DNA of 64,000 nucleotides from JBDWFY01 sp965275915 (GTDB lineage: Bacteria > Pseudomonadota > Alphaproteobacteria > Rhizobiales > Stappiaceae). The stretch's first letter is position 1, and every line of letters starts with the position of its first letter. Positions 15,975 to 24,518 of this stretch are shown here, one piece after another. The notes below the pieces were generated by a model. That model saw only the letters and a list, made by a program, of their open reading frames with translations. It searched no databases and was not told the origin of the DNA. The position numbers were made by a program, and so were the translations under genes. The stretch is taken from positions 186,001 through 250,000 of the forward strand of contig CBDHYI010000008.1 in NCBI GenBank assembly GCA_965275915.1, read 5' to 3'.

Positions 15975-16203
15975 TATACTTGCCCTCGCAGTGCGTTTCG
16001 TGGAGCTTATAAGTCGCGAGTGTAAAGTTTTTGTTATTCCAGCGCGATACAGCTTGATCTCGCATAGAAGTAACTATAGCAGGCCCTTTTCCAATGCTGT
16101 ATTGAACAGATATAAAACTCTTGCTTGCGATTCTTATTGGCCTACCACTATCAAAGCCGGTGATCGTTCCAAAGCCGAAACCAGTCGTAATCAAGTTTGA
16201 CAT
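15964..16203 (-). CDS. hypothetical protein (79 aa), coupled to membrane protein gene
   Basis: ATG 16203 with AGGGA at good spacing starts MSNLITTGFGFGTITGFDSG; the rest (GRPIRIASKSFISVQYSIGK) looks like a small beta-structured protein. The frame extends upstream in antisense to the nuclease pseudogene, which I do not think is coding here. It overlaps the following small membrane protein gene. No family recognised; AT-rich island composition. Confidence 0.45.
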   Translation of the reverse strand: MSNLITTGFGFGTITGFDSGRPIRIASKSFISVQYSIGKGPAIVTSMRDQAVSRWNNKNFTLATYKLHETHCEGKYNER

Positions 16204-16562
16204 CTGTCCCTGCGGAAAGAAAAGAACCGCCACCACCACATGCGTGGTTGACGGCGATACAATATGGCTTAGAGGGCGAAACATCCGTCTGAAGGACTTT
16301 GAAACGCCAGAGACCCATCAGAGCTTCTGCACGGACAATAAGCGCCAGCAGAGGGCAGAGCGTCAGCTTGGAAAACAGGCCACAGCGAGGCTTATCGAGC
16401 TTCTGAATGGCAATCGGTAGACAATGGAGTATTCGGCATGGATTGGTCAGGAAAGCGCAGGCGGGCCAAGATCTGGTCAAGGGCAGGGACGTTGGTAATA
16501 TTTTGATTGAAGAGCGTTTGGCTCGTCGATGGCCCGATGGTGGGGAGTTTTGGTGTGGGTAA
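16121..16562 (+). pseudogene. thermonuclease (SNase-like) family gene, multiply frameshifted
   Basis: The first frame holds the SNase core start TTTCVVDGDTIWLRGRNIRL, then DFETPETHQSFC and a helix ending ARLIELLNG before a stop at 16420. The middle continues in a second frame (MDWSGKRRRAKIWS) and the end in a third (GRDVGNILIEERLARRWPDG, then EFWCG and a stop at 16560). All three pieces match consecutive segments of the staphylococcal-nuclease-like family, including the calcium/catalytic region near VDGDTIW. At least two indels separate them, so the gene is dead. It is prophage-island cargo. Confidence 0.65.
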
Positions 16563-17016
16563 AAACAACAAGCGTTTGGATACAACTCTGGAATCAGAAG
16601 GCGCAGAGTTTCTTGTGTTGGGCATGCTCTTGATACAGGGTATCCCGACATACAAAGCTTACGGTCGAAATGCTGGCCACGATCTGGTCTCGGTAAATCC
16701 GGAAAAAAATCGTTCAGTGCGTTTGGAGGTAAAGTCGCGATGGGCAACAGACGCTCATTGGAACATGGGTATGAAAAAGCCAGGCGCCACGGACTTTTAT
16801 GTATACGTGCGTTTGAATCGAGGTAATCGATATCGCAAGTCAATCTCTGCGCCAGAGGCTCCTGAGTTCTTTGTCCTTCCAGAACACATTGCGCAAAGAT
16901 TGCCGAAAACAAAATCTCTAGGGCAGGCGATGCTAAAGCAATTGCCAGATCTTCAAAATTACCATTCCCGTTGGGACCTTGTTCAACAGGCGCTCGCGGT
17001 CGAGGGGAGCGAATAG
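16555..17016 (+). CDS. hypothetical protein with PD-(D/E)xK nuclease-like motif (153 aa)
   Basis: I read the start at GTG 16555 (VGKNNKRLDTTLESEG), with GGGGAG just upstream and the start overlapping the stop of the nuclease pseudogene. The pattern SEGAEFLVLGMLLIQGI ... AGHDLV ... SVRLEVKSRW matches, in order, the alpha-helix Glu, the Asp and the E-x-K of the PD-(D/E)xK fold. The conserved-looking DFYVYVRL strand follows. That suggests a restriction-endonuclease-like or DUF4365-like domain, but this is pattern inference and not a family hit. The C-terminus (LLKQLPDLQNYHSRWDLV) is helical. It is the only full-length, sizeable cargo gene left in the remnant. Confidence 0.55.
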   Translation: MGKNNKRLDTTLESEGAEFLVLGMLLIQGIPTYKAYGRNAGHDLVSVNPEKNRSVRLEVKSRWATDAHWNMGMKKPGATDFYVYVRLNRGNRYRKSISAPEAPEFFVLPEHIAQRLPKTKSLGQAMLKQLPDLQNYHSRWDLVQQALAVEGSE

Positions 17017-17183
17017 CGCCTCCCATTCCTCTCATACGGGAGTGTGTCAGAAGACATTCATGATACTTCTTTAGCGTTCAGATTGGTGGGCGGCAGGGCG
17101 ATTAAGTTAACGAAAACAATGGGCGAAAATTCTGAAAATTGTGGCCGATGGGTGCGTAAGTTATTGAAATATAAAACTTTATC

Positions 17184-17203
17184 AGTCCCTCCGGGCCCGC
17201 CAC
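17184..17203 (+). repeat. attR-like direct repeat of tRNA 3' end
   Basis: AGTCCCTCCGGGCCCGCCAC matches the tRNA 3' end (13738-13757) at 19 of 20 bases. It marks the distal end of the integrated segment. Between here and 17423 I see no gene. Confidence 0.7.
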
Positions 17204-17423
17204 GCCTCTTTAAGCATCTGATTTTATTGCTCTTTTAAGATGTTCGCCCACCCGGTGGTTTGCAGCGGTTCAACAGCACTCGAAAGTGAGATATCCGGGT
17301 CCAGCCACTGTTCAAAGAAACCCGGCCAGGGCTTTGTGGTACTCAGCCCATGTGTATGGAGTCGTGAAACGCCCGCACATGATCAACCCGGCAACTTTTT
17401 TGTCTTTGACGTTTTAGACAATC

Positions 17424-17630
17424 TCAGCTGGCTTTGGTTTTTGGAAAAAATATTCTGAACAGAAACCCTCCGTATCCGCCGACAAGGCCGCCGGTGGCCA
17501 ACACTGATATGTGCCACCATATTGGCTCAGACCGCCAACTCTCGACTTGAACGGGTACATAGCATTCAGTCTGATAGAACCAATTCACAAGCGCTCCCGC
17601 CGCCGCTGTCAAACAAATCGTTTTAATCAC
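17424..17630 (-). CDS. small membrane protein (68 aa), hypothetical
   Basis: GTG 17630 with GAGG seven bases upstream starts MIKTICLTAAAGALVNWFYQ. A second hydrophobic stretch (ISVLATGGLVGGYGGFLFRI) precedes a basic end, so two short membrane segments are likely. No family recognised. It lies just outside the att repeat, in a gene-poor strip next to a MITE-like copy. Confidence 0.4.
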   Translation of the reverse strand: MIKTICLTAAAGALVNWFYQTECYVPVQVESWRSEPIWWHISVLATGGLVGGYGGFLFRIFFPKTKAS

Positions 17631-17867
17631 AGATCATCCTCGCAGGTTCCGCTGATCCGCCAACCTATCCTCGATATCGGTTGCAATGTTCTTACTTTTG
17701 CAGGCCGGGCAGCGGAAAAAGGCTGCTGCGAGGTGGACAGGCAGATTGCTGAACCTTGTATTTCCGGGGTGGGTAATGGCCCATGCTGGTGGGGTGGGCC
17801 AGTTTCGGACCCTATTCTCACGCGAATAAATAATATTGGTTCCGATTTGTTCGGGATCGGTTTCGCT

Positions 17868-18136
17868 TAGGCTCAGGACCTATTGATTTCATGCAATTCT
17901 GTTTTGAAAGAAGTATTCGAATGGAGAGAACCAGGGAGAAGCGAAGGTTGGATACCTTTGCGAGCCCTGGTTCCCTTCAGGTGGACACTTCTTTCAAAAC
18001 CCGAAGGGCGAGGCATATTGTGTTCCTGACTGCGTAGGAAAGGCTTGAAAACCGGACGGTTTCCTGCGCCTTTCCGCCTTGTCAAAAACAAAATCTGCTC
18101 TCGCAGAATGGATGAAATCAAGGGGTCCTGAGCCCA
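17868..18136. mobile_element. MITE-like palindromic repeat, copy 2 (complete, 269 bp)
   Basis: The copy closely matches copy 1 along its whole length, including terminal repeats TAGGCTCAGGACCTATTG... and ...GGGTCCTGAGCC and the internal arms (here 14 perfect pairs). Its right outermost bases are CA where copy 1 has TA. The two copies differ by scattered substitutions and a short replaced segment (GCCCACAAAGAC in copy 1, GTAGGAAAGGC here), so they are not a recent duplication of one another. Confidence 0.8.
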
Positions 18137-18633
18137 GCGCTTCAACAATACAGGTTGTCAGAATAGCGATCCCTGCGGACGCGGAAGTTGTTCTTGCGGC
18201 TGATCTAACATGACCGTTACACCTAACGGGCAGCCATAATGCATGAGAGCATAGAGAGAACAATTGTTCGCGTGAACGGATTGGATACGTTAGCGCAAAG
18301 AGAAGTAACTGCGCTAACGGATGGCGCAAGCTGACGACAAGCGGCAAGCATAGAGCAAAAGACGGCATGGCCGCGGCGCTCGTTGAGATTGCACTGAAGC
18401 GTTCGGATTCTACGTCGATTTTGATGAACTTATGAGCCTTCTTTTATTGTCGGCAACCTACGCGGTTTCTGACTGGAAATCATCTATAATCTAATCTATA
18501 CACTTCCGATTGTATGTAACCTTAAGTTGTCAATAACCTTAAGGGAACTACCGATTATTATTATGAGAAATTGCAACGGATTGCAGTTCTTATTTTTTAT
18601 ACACGCGTCAAAGGCGTAAGGAAAGGCTTGCGA
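18137..18633. other. gene-poor stretch between MITE-like copy and acidic protein gene
   Basis: About 500 bases with no credible gene. The second half is AT-rich and contains two direct copies of TAACCTTAAG (around 18518-18545), 17 bases apart, upstream of the acidic secreted protein gene; they may be regulator sites. Nothing else seen. Confidence 0.35.
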
Positions 18634-18912
18634 ATGGCAATGAATTGGAAAGTGTTGGTGGTCGCCGCGACGGTTGCGGTGAATACAGTCGCTTTGGTGA
18701 CGCCTTCTAAGGCGAATTGGTTCATGGAGTTTCTGTTCTGGGGGGAACAACGTGAACTGGAGGTTACTGACAGCGACGAGAGCAATCAGCCGTTTAGACG
18801 GGATGATCCTTCCGGGGCCGGGGCGGCGGACGCTACAACGTCGTCAAGCAACCAGGGCAACGACTCTAACGAAACCGATAACGATAGTGATGAGGACCCT
18901 GAGCCCCAGTAA
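18634..18912 (+). CDS. small secreted acidic protein, hypothetical
   Basis: Starting at ATG 18634, MAMNWKVLVVAATVAVNTVA is a clear signal peptide ending near SKA. The mature part of about 65 residues is very acidic and Ser/Asn/Asp-rich (VTDSDESNQPF, SNQGNDSNETDNDSDEDPE). It is probably disordered and exported. No family recognised; calcium or metal buffering is possible for such a tail but is only a guess. It is isolated in a gene-poor region. Confidence 0.5.
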   Translation: MAMNWKVLVVAATVAVNTVALVTPSKANWFMEFLFWGEQRELEVTDSDESNQPFRRDDPSGAGAADATTSSSNQGNDSNETDNDSDEDPEPQ

Positions 18913-19621
18913 CACATAAATGAGATCGGCGCGGTGTGCACAGGTCCTTCCAGTCATCTGGGCTTCCCGTGTCGGTACAGGTCGGCGGCTGCGTTGGGGC
19001 GCCCGGAAGCGCTCTTCGTGAGCTGTATCCGCGCCGCCGGCCTGATCAATGCGTTTCGGTTGGCGGCTGGCTGGACCCCGCAGGGGCGGAATACATGTAG
19101 CTTTCTGGACGGATCGGCCAGAAGTTGTGGAAGGACAAATGACAGCGGTTCCTTCCCCGGTCCGCACCGCAACAAGAAGCGTAACCAGAGGCGTTACACA
19201 GCGCTTCTTTGAAAGGGTGGATCCTGCCGATTTATCCGGCAACGGGCGGACACTCACAGTCGGAACGGGAGCGCCCAAAACCGGGTTGAACACGGTCAAC
19301 AGCCGGAACGGCCCGGATAAAGGGGCCGGGTCAGTCCAAATGATAAGTCGCCATCAGGGGTTAAGTCGGCCTATATTGCTCCCCGAGCAACATGCTCTAT
19401 AAATTCGGAGGTGTATTGATCGATTGCGTTGCTGCCGCGGTTGGGAGGCCGGGGCGGGATTTGGATGAGAGGGTCCCGTAATCGGTTGAGCCAGGGACGG
19501 AGGTTGTAAGACGGTGGTGAAACGCCGTTTTATTTCAAGGGTATGAAACGCTTGCCGTTGAAATCGCATCCGTTTAATTAATGAATGCGTCAATAAATAC
19601 ATTCTCTCGGGAGGAGAACAT
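18913..19621. other. gene-free region upstream of TRAP operon 1
   Basis: About 700 bases. Opposed open frames at 18844-19299 (minus) and 19049-19402 (plus) are low-complexity in character, lack convincing starts, and I do not call either. The last 60 bases are AT-rich and end in the strong ribosome-binding site GGGAGGAG of the TRAP binding-protein gene, so the operon promoter probably lies here. Confidence 0.4.
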
Positions 19622-20656
19622 ATGATCAGGAAATTCATTGCCGCCTTTGCCGGTGCGACCATGTTGGCCGGTGCCGCGTCTGCTCAGGAAACGATCGAAA
19701 TGACATCGGCGTTTCCACAAAACCTGCCGATCCTGGGTACGGCGGCGCTCGGCTTTGTTGACAAGATCAACGGCATTTCCGAAAGCGTGGAATTTGAGCA
19801 TTTCGATCCCGGCAAGCTCGTCCCGACGCTTGAGGCGTTGGATGCGGTTTCAAACGGGTCGGTGGATGCGGCTTATACCACCTCCGGATACTGGCAGGGC
19901 AAGATGAAAGCGGCTTCGCTTTTCGCCGCTGTGCCGTTCGGCCCTGAAGCGGGTGAATTTCTTGCGTGGGTTTTCTACGGCGATGGCGCCAGACTGTGGC
20001 AGGAACTCTATGACCGCAACGGCTATAACGTTGTAGCAACCCCCTGCGGCGTGATCGCGCCGGAAACCTCGGGCTGGTTTAAGAACGAGATCAATTCTCT
20101 GGAAGACCTGCAAGGCCTGAACATGCGCTTCTTTGGATTGGGTGCCGAAGTGATGCAGCGCCTTGGCGTGTCGACCTCGCTTCTGGCGGCGGGCGATATC
20201 TTCCCGGCTCTTGAGCGCGGTGCGATCGATGCGACCGAATTCTCCATGCCGAAGATCGATGAGCGCCTCGGTTTTCACAAGATTGCAAAATACAACTACT
20301 TCCCCGGTTGGCACCAGCCCTCAACCCTGTTCGAATTGCTGGTAAACAAGGACAAATGGGACGAGCTGGACGATAAAACCAAGAAGCAGATCCAGGTTGC
20401 CTGCATGGCCAACATCACCGACAACCTTGCCGAGGGTGAAGCCATCAACTTCGCCGCCATGGTGGAAAACGAAACCAAGCATGGTGTCGTGAACAAGCAG
20501 TGGAGCCCGGAACTCTTGGCCGCCTTCAGGGAGAACTGGGAAGCCGTGGCTGAAGAACTGGCCGCTGAAGACGAGTTCTTCGCGGAAGTTTGGGCAAACC
20601 TCCAGGAATTCCGCAAAGGTTATAAAACGTGGCAGGTTATCTATCTCCCGCGCTGA
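19622..20656 (+). CDS. TRAP transporter substrate-binding protein (DctP family), operon 1
   Basis: This periplasmic binding protein captures the substrate for the TRAP permease encoded next. The signal peptide MIRKFIAAFAGATMLAGAAS ends at AQ. The family helix with the substrate-clamping Arg is in GLNMRFFGLGAEVMQRLGVS, followed by ALERGAIDATEFSMPKIDE and YNYFPGWHQPSTLFELLVNK. The latter parts resemble TakP-like alpha-keto-acid binders, so a carboxylate substrate is likely; the exact ligand is unknown. It comes first in the operon and is followed by a hairpin that probably makes its mRNA more abundant than that of the permease. Confidence 0.94.
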   Translation: MIRKFIAAFAGATMLAGAASAQETIEMTSAFPQNLPILGTAALGFVDKINGISESVEFEHFDPGKLVPTLEALDAVSNGSVDAAYTTSGYWQGKMKAASLFAAVPFGPEAGEFLAWVFYGDGARLWQELYDRNGYNVVATPCGVIAPETSGWFKNEINSLEDLQGLNMRFFGLGAEVMQRLGVSTSLLAAGDIFPALERGAIDATEFSMPKIDERLGFHKIAKYNYFPGWHQPSTLFELLVNKDKWDELDDKTKKQIQVACMANITDNLAEGEAINFAAMVENETKHGVVNKQWSPELLAAFRENWEAVAEELAAEDEFFAEVWANLQEFRKGYKTWQVIYLPR

Positions 20657-20675
20657 GTTGTCGATAGTCGAACAA

Positions 20676-20705
20676 AAGAAGCGGCCCTTTGTCGGGCCGC
20701 TTCTT
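20676..20705 (+). terminator. attenuating hairpin after TRAP binding-protein gene
   Basis: AAGAAGCGGCCC and GGGCCGCTTCTT form a twelve-pair stem with a short loop. No long T run follows, so it looks like a partial terminator or mRNA-stabilising hairpin between dctP and dctQ homologues. Confidence 0.65.
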
Positions 20706-20712
20706 GCGTGAA

Positions 20713-20732
20713 ATGAAAGGGTCCTGAACCTA
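20713..20732. repeat. possible solo terminal repeat of the MITE-like element
   Basis: ATGAAAGGGTCCTGAACCTA resembles the right terminus of copies 1 and 2 (GGTCCTGAGCCTA with one mismatch, preceded by ATGAAA). No other part of the element is present. It could be a deletion scar or chance. Confidence 0.35.
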
Positions 20733-20760
20733 AACCCAAGACACGCTGCGGGGAGGCGGG

Positions 20761-21552
20761 ATGTCAGAAAAAGCAATTCCGGATGTCACGGAGGTGATTG
20801 CCGTCACCGATCCGGGTGAAAAGGGCCGTGAACACCATGTCTGGGGCGATCGCCTGGTTGTTCTGTGCGGCAACGTCATGGCCTGGCTTTTTATTGTTTT
20901 GATGATCGCCATTGTTTCGCAGGTTTTTTTGCGCGGCGCCGGTCACAATCAGGCCTGGCTGGACGACCTGCAGTGGTGGCTTTACGGTCTCGCTGTCCTG
21001 ACCGGATTCGGGTATGCAATTACGACGGAAAGCCACGTTCGCGTGGACATTTTCTACGATCACTTTTCGGAGAGAAAGCGGGCGCAGATAGATGTTTTTG
21101 CCCTGGCCTGGCTGCTCTTGCCGTTCATTGTCATCATGACCGACATCCTGTTTCACTTCGCCGTATCGTCCTGGCTGGCGCGGGAGGGGTCAGACAGTCC
21201 CAACGGCCTGCACGGCCTGTATCTTCTTAAGACAGCTTTACCGATTTTATTTGGTGTCGCGGCGATTGCCTGCTGGTCGGCATATTACCGGAATTTGCGG
21301 AAACTGACCGTTCCAACGCTGGACAAGCAGTTGATCTTTGCCTTTCCCGCAACATGGTTTATCGCAGAACGCGCGGTGTTTTATGGTCTTTGGTGGTTTA
21401 TCCGACTGACACAGCCGGATTTGAACCCGCGTCGGATCGCAAGGGAAGATATTTTCCAGTACACGACCTGGATTGGTTTTGCGCTCCTGCTTGCGATCAT
21501 TGCGGTCGCGCATCTCCGCGTGCGTGCGGCTCAACGCAGAAACGGGGGCTGA
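20761..21552 (+). CDS. TRAP transporter small permease (DctQ), operon 1
   Basis: This is the four-helix small membrane subunit of the TRAP transporter. At 263 residues it is longer than the usual 160-200, with an extra membrane-spanning C-terminal part (WIGFALLLAIIAVAHLRVRA). The DctQ signature is visible in VFLRGAGHNQAWLDDLQWWL, then TTESHVRVDIFYDHFSERKR. It has a strong GGGGAGG ribosome-binding site and is followed by the large permease gene three bases later. Enlarged Q subunits of this kind go with TakQM-like transporters. Confidence 0.92.
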   Translation: MSEKAIPDVTEVIAVTDPGEKGREHHVWGDRLVVLCGNVMAWLFIVLMIAIVSQVFLRGAGHNQAWLDDLQWWLYGLAVLTGFGYAITTESHVRVDIFYDHFSERKRAQIDVFALAWLLLPFIVIMTDILFHFAVSSWLAREGSDSPNGLHGLYLLKTALPILFGVAAIACWSAYYRNLRKLTVPTLDKQLIFAFPATWFIAERAVFYGLWWFIRLTQPDLNPRRIAREDIFQYTTWIGFALLLAIIAVAHLRVRAAQRRNGG

Positions 21553-21555
21553 GAT

Positions 21556-23004
21556 ATGGAAATTCTCTCCCTCATGGGCGCGGTTATGGATTTGAATCAC
21601 TGGCTGGTCCTTGCCATGTTTGTGATTTTCATCCTGATGCTGTTTCGCGGCATTCCGGTGGCTTATGCGCTCGTTGGCGTCAGTCTCATCTTTGCCCTGC
21701 TGGGTGAGCTTGTGTTGGACGAGAACCGCAAACTGATCCAGCAATATATCGAATTCAAACGAACCGGCATCACCTACCAGCGGCTGGCGGTCAACGCGGG
21801 CCGTTTTTTTGGCGGCATCATCAAAAATCCGGTGCTCGTCGCATTGCCCATGTTTATCTATATGGGACTGATGCTGGATCAGTCCGGCGTGGCGCAGCGC
21901 ATGATGCGCAGCATGCAGGTCCTGTTTGGAGCGCTCAGAGGCGGTCTCGCGCTGACGGTCATGCTGATCGGGATTATTCTTGCAGCGTCAACCGGCGTTA
22001 TCGGCGCGTCTGTCGTCCTGTTGGGCGTCATGGCGTTGCCGACGATGATGAAACAGAACTACGCCAAGCCGATTTCGACCGGGACCATAGCGGCATCCGG
22101 AACGCTTGGAATATTAATCCCGCCCTCGATCATGCTGGTCATCATGTCGGATCAACTGGCGATTTCCCTGGGTGATCTGTTTATGGGGGCCCTGTTCCCC
22201 GGGCTGATCTTGGGTGGTCTTTATATTGTTTTCATCATCATCTACGGCCTGATCAATCCAAGCGCCATGCCGTTGCCGGAGAATCGCGAGCCGGTGACCG
22301 GCAAGATCATTCTCGGCGTCCTGCTGTCGGTTATTCCGCCGCTGTTACTCATTCTTCTCGTTCTGGGATCGATTTTCTTCGGACTTGCCACCCCGACAGA
22401 GGCGTCCGGTCTTGGCGCATTGGGCGCAACAATTCTGGCGCTTTTGAGCGGCAATCTGACGTGGCGGACCCTGCTCGACGTCATTCGGCAAACCATGAAT
22501 TCGGTGGGTTATATCGTCGGCATTTTCATCGCCGCGAATTTCTTCGCCCTGATTTTACGCCGTTACGATGGAGACTATATCATCGAGAATCTGGTGCTGA
22601 GTTCGGCCAGCGATCCGTACATGGTGATATGGTTTATTCTGCTGATCATCTTCCTCCTGGGTTTCTTGCTCGACTGGATCGAGATCACTCTCATCATCAT
22701 GCCGTTGATGCTGCCGGTGGTTACAGCTCTGAATATTCCGATTGAAGGCTATGGCATCGTAGACAGCCCGTCCGTTGTCTGGTTCGCCATTCTGGTTGCC
22801 GTGACGCTGCAGACGTCGTTTTTGACGCCCCCTGTCGGGTTTGCGCTTTTTTATCTGAAGGGTGTGTGTCCTCCGGAGATCTCTTTGGGACACATCTACA
22901 AGGGCATCATTCCCTTCGTTGTCCTGCAGCTTGTCGGACTGGCCATTGTGTTCAATTTCCCCGAACTGGTTACCTGGTTGCCCGCGAGAGCCTATGGTAA
23001 CTAG
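21556..23004 (+). CDS. TRAP transporter large permease (DctM), operon 1
   Basis: This is the ion-coupled translocation subunit with about twelve membrane segments (482 residues). Family landmarks include GIPVAYALVGVSLIFAL, ALPMFIYMGLMLDQSGVAQR, STGVIGASVVLLGVMALPTM, SGTLGILIPPSIMLVIMSDQ, LGFLLDWIEITLIIMPLMLP and the terminal FLTPPVGFALFYLKGVCPPE. It would use the sodium gradient, as characterised TRAP systems do. It is longer than the 425-440-residue DctM of operon 2, in keeping with the enlarged Q partner. Confidence 0.94.
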   Translation: MEILSLMGAVMDLNHWLVLAMFVIFILMLFRGIPVAYALVGVSLIFALLGELVLDENRKLIQQYIEFKRTGITYQRLAVNAGRFFGGIIKNPVLVALPMFIYMGLMLDQSGVAQRMMRSMQVLFGALRGGLALTVMLIGIILAASTGVIGASVVLLGVMALPTMMKQNYAKPISTGTIAASGTLGILIPPSIMLVIMSDQLAISLGDLFMGALFPGLILGGLYIVFIIIYGLINPSAMPLPENREPVTGKIILGVLLSVIPPLLLILLVLGSIFFGLATPTEASGLGALGATILALLSGNLTWRTLLDVIRQTMNSVGYIVGIFIAANFFALILRRYDGDYIIENLVLSSASDPYMVIWFILLIIFLLGFLLDWIEITLIIMPLMLPVVTALNIPIEGYGIVDSPSVVWFAILVAVTLQTSFLTPPVGFALFYLKGVCPPEISLGHIYKGIIPFVVLQLVGLAIVFNFPELVTWLPARAYGN

Positions 23005-23054
23005 GTATGGTCCCTTAAACCGATTGTTTGTGTCAGACCTTCAGGGGAGCATGA

Positions 23055-24509
23055 ATGACTGTCGACCAGCTCGGGTTTGATCCATCAGGATGTTTTATCG
23101 GCGGGGAATGGGTGACTGTTTCCTCCGGCAGGCATCTGGATTTGTTCGATCCTTCGTCAGGTGATGTGCTGTGCCGGATCGCCAGCGGCGGCGAGACCGA
23201 TGTCGACCGATCGGTGCAGGCCGCAAATTCAGCGTTGAATGGCCAGTGGGGCGCCATGACGGCGCCGGAGCGTGGCCGGCTGTTATCCCGCATTGGCCGG
23301 CTTGTGCTGGACAATGCCGATCGTCTGGCCCGCCTTGAAGCAAGCGATGTCGGCAAACCGCTGAAACAGGCACATGCCGATGTTCAGGCGCTCGCCCGCT
23401 ATATGGAATTTTATGGCGGTGCTGCCGATAAAATACATGGCAGCACGATACCCTATCTGGATGGGTACACGGTCTATACGCTGCGCGAACCCCATGGTGT
23501 GACCGGGCATATCATTCCGTGGAATTATCCGATGCAAATCATCGGGCGGTCTGTCGGCGCCGCTCTGGCAATGGGCAATGCAGCCGTTTTGAAACCCGCT
23601 GAAGAAGCCTGTCTGACGGCTCTTGCATTTGCCGATATCTGTCGGCAGGCCGGGCTGCCTGCCGGTGCTCTGAATGTGGTTCCCGGTCTCGGCCAGGAGG
23701 CCGGGGCCGCATTGACGGCTCATCCGGACGTTCACCATATCTCATTCACGGGATCGGTCGGGGTCGGCAAGATCATTCAGTCGGCGGCCGCGCAGAATGT
23801 CGTGCCGGTGACGCTGGAACTGGGTGGTAAATCACCGCAGCTGGTGTTTGACGATGCCAATATCGATGCGGCGCTGCCGTTTCTTGTGAATGCGGGTATT
23901 CAGAATGCCGGGCAGACCTGCTCGGCCTCCTCCCGCATCCTGGTTCAGCACGGGGTTTACGATCAGGTTGTCGAAAGGATGAGCGAACGCTACGCCGATT
24001 TGCGCGTCGGTCCGGCCATGGCCGATCTGGATGTCGGTCCTCTCATTTCAAACCGGCAGAAAGAAATCGTCGAGGGGTTTCTGGAACAGGGACGGACTTT
24101 ACGAAAAGTCGCGGAAGGCGAAATCACAGCGGATGCACCGGCGGCCGGTTCTTATGTGGCGCCAACCCTGTTTGCCGATGTCGCACCCGATCATGTTCTG
24201 GCTCAAAAGGAGATTTTCGGGCCGGTGCAGGTCGTCATTCCGTTCGATGATGAAGACGAGGCCCTGTCGATTGCAAATGGCACGGACTTCGGCCTGGTTG
24301 CGTCGGTCTGGAGCGCGGACGGAGCGCGGCAGATGCGGCTTGCCAGAAAGATCCGGTCCGGTCAGGTTTTTCTCAACAATTATGGCGCCGGCGGCGGCGT
24401 GGAACTGCCCTTCGGCGGAACCGGTCTTTCAGGTCATGGGCGGGAAAAGGGGTTTGAAGCGCTCTACGGTTTTTCGACAACGAAGACAGTTGCAGCATTG
24501 CACGGGTAG
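23055..24509 (+). CDS. NAD(P)-dependent aldehyde dehydrogenase, TRAP operon 1
   Basis: This enzyme oxidises an aldehyde to a carboxylate. The ALDH fold is complete at 484 residues. The Rossmann region carries IIPWNYPM and FTGSVGVGK, the general base Glu is in TLELGGKSPQLVFDD, and the catalytic Cys is in NAGQTCSASSRI. The conserved EIFGPVQVV and the end LPFGGTGLSGHGREKGFEAL are present. It lies 50 bases after the TRAP permease and nine before an SDR gene, so the three probably act on one imported compound. Substrate not determined; betaine- or gamma-aminobutyraldehyde-like enzymes share this architecture. Confidence 0.93.
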   Translation: MTVDQLGFDPSGCFIGGEWVTVSSGRHLDLFDPSSGDVLCRIASGGETDVDRSVQAANSALNGQWGAMTAPERGRLLSRIGRLVLDNADRLARLEASDVGKPLKQAHADVQALARYMEFYGGAADKIHGSTIPYLDGYTVYTLREPHGVTGHIIPWNYPMQIIGRSVGAALAMGNAAVLKPAEEACLTALAFADICRQAGLPAGALNVVPGLGQEAGAALTAHPDVHHISFTGSVGVGKIIQSAAAQNVVPVTLELGGKSPQLVFDDANIDAALPFLVNAGIQNAGQTCSASSRILVQHGVYDQVVERMSERYADLRVGPAMADLDVGPLISNRQKEIVEGFLEQGRTLRKVAEGEITADAPAAGSYVAPTLFADVAPDHVLAQKEIFGPVQVVIPFDDEDEALSIANGTDFGLVASVWSADGARQMRLARKIRSGQVFLNNYGAGGGVELPFGGTGLSGHGREKGFEALYGFSTTKTVAALHG

Positions 24510-24518
24510 GATGGTTCC

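Noticed and set aside
17044..17238. A 64-codon plus-strand frame running across attR
   Set aside because: It runs through the att repeat, which is tRNA-derived DNA, and has no protein-like features.
18844..19402. Opposed frames at 18844-19299 (minus) and 19049-19402 (plus)
   Set aside because: Both low-complexity and Arg/Pro/Thr-rich, no family and no convincing start; the DNA shows no sign favouring either strand.
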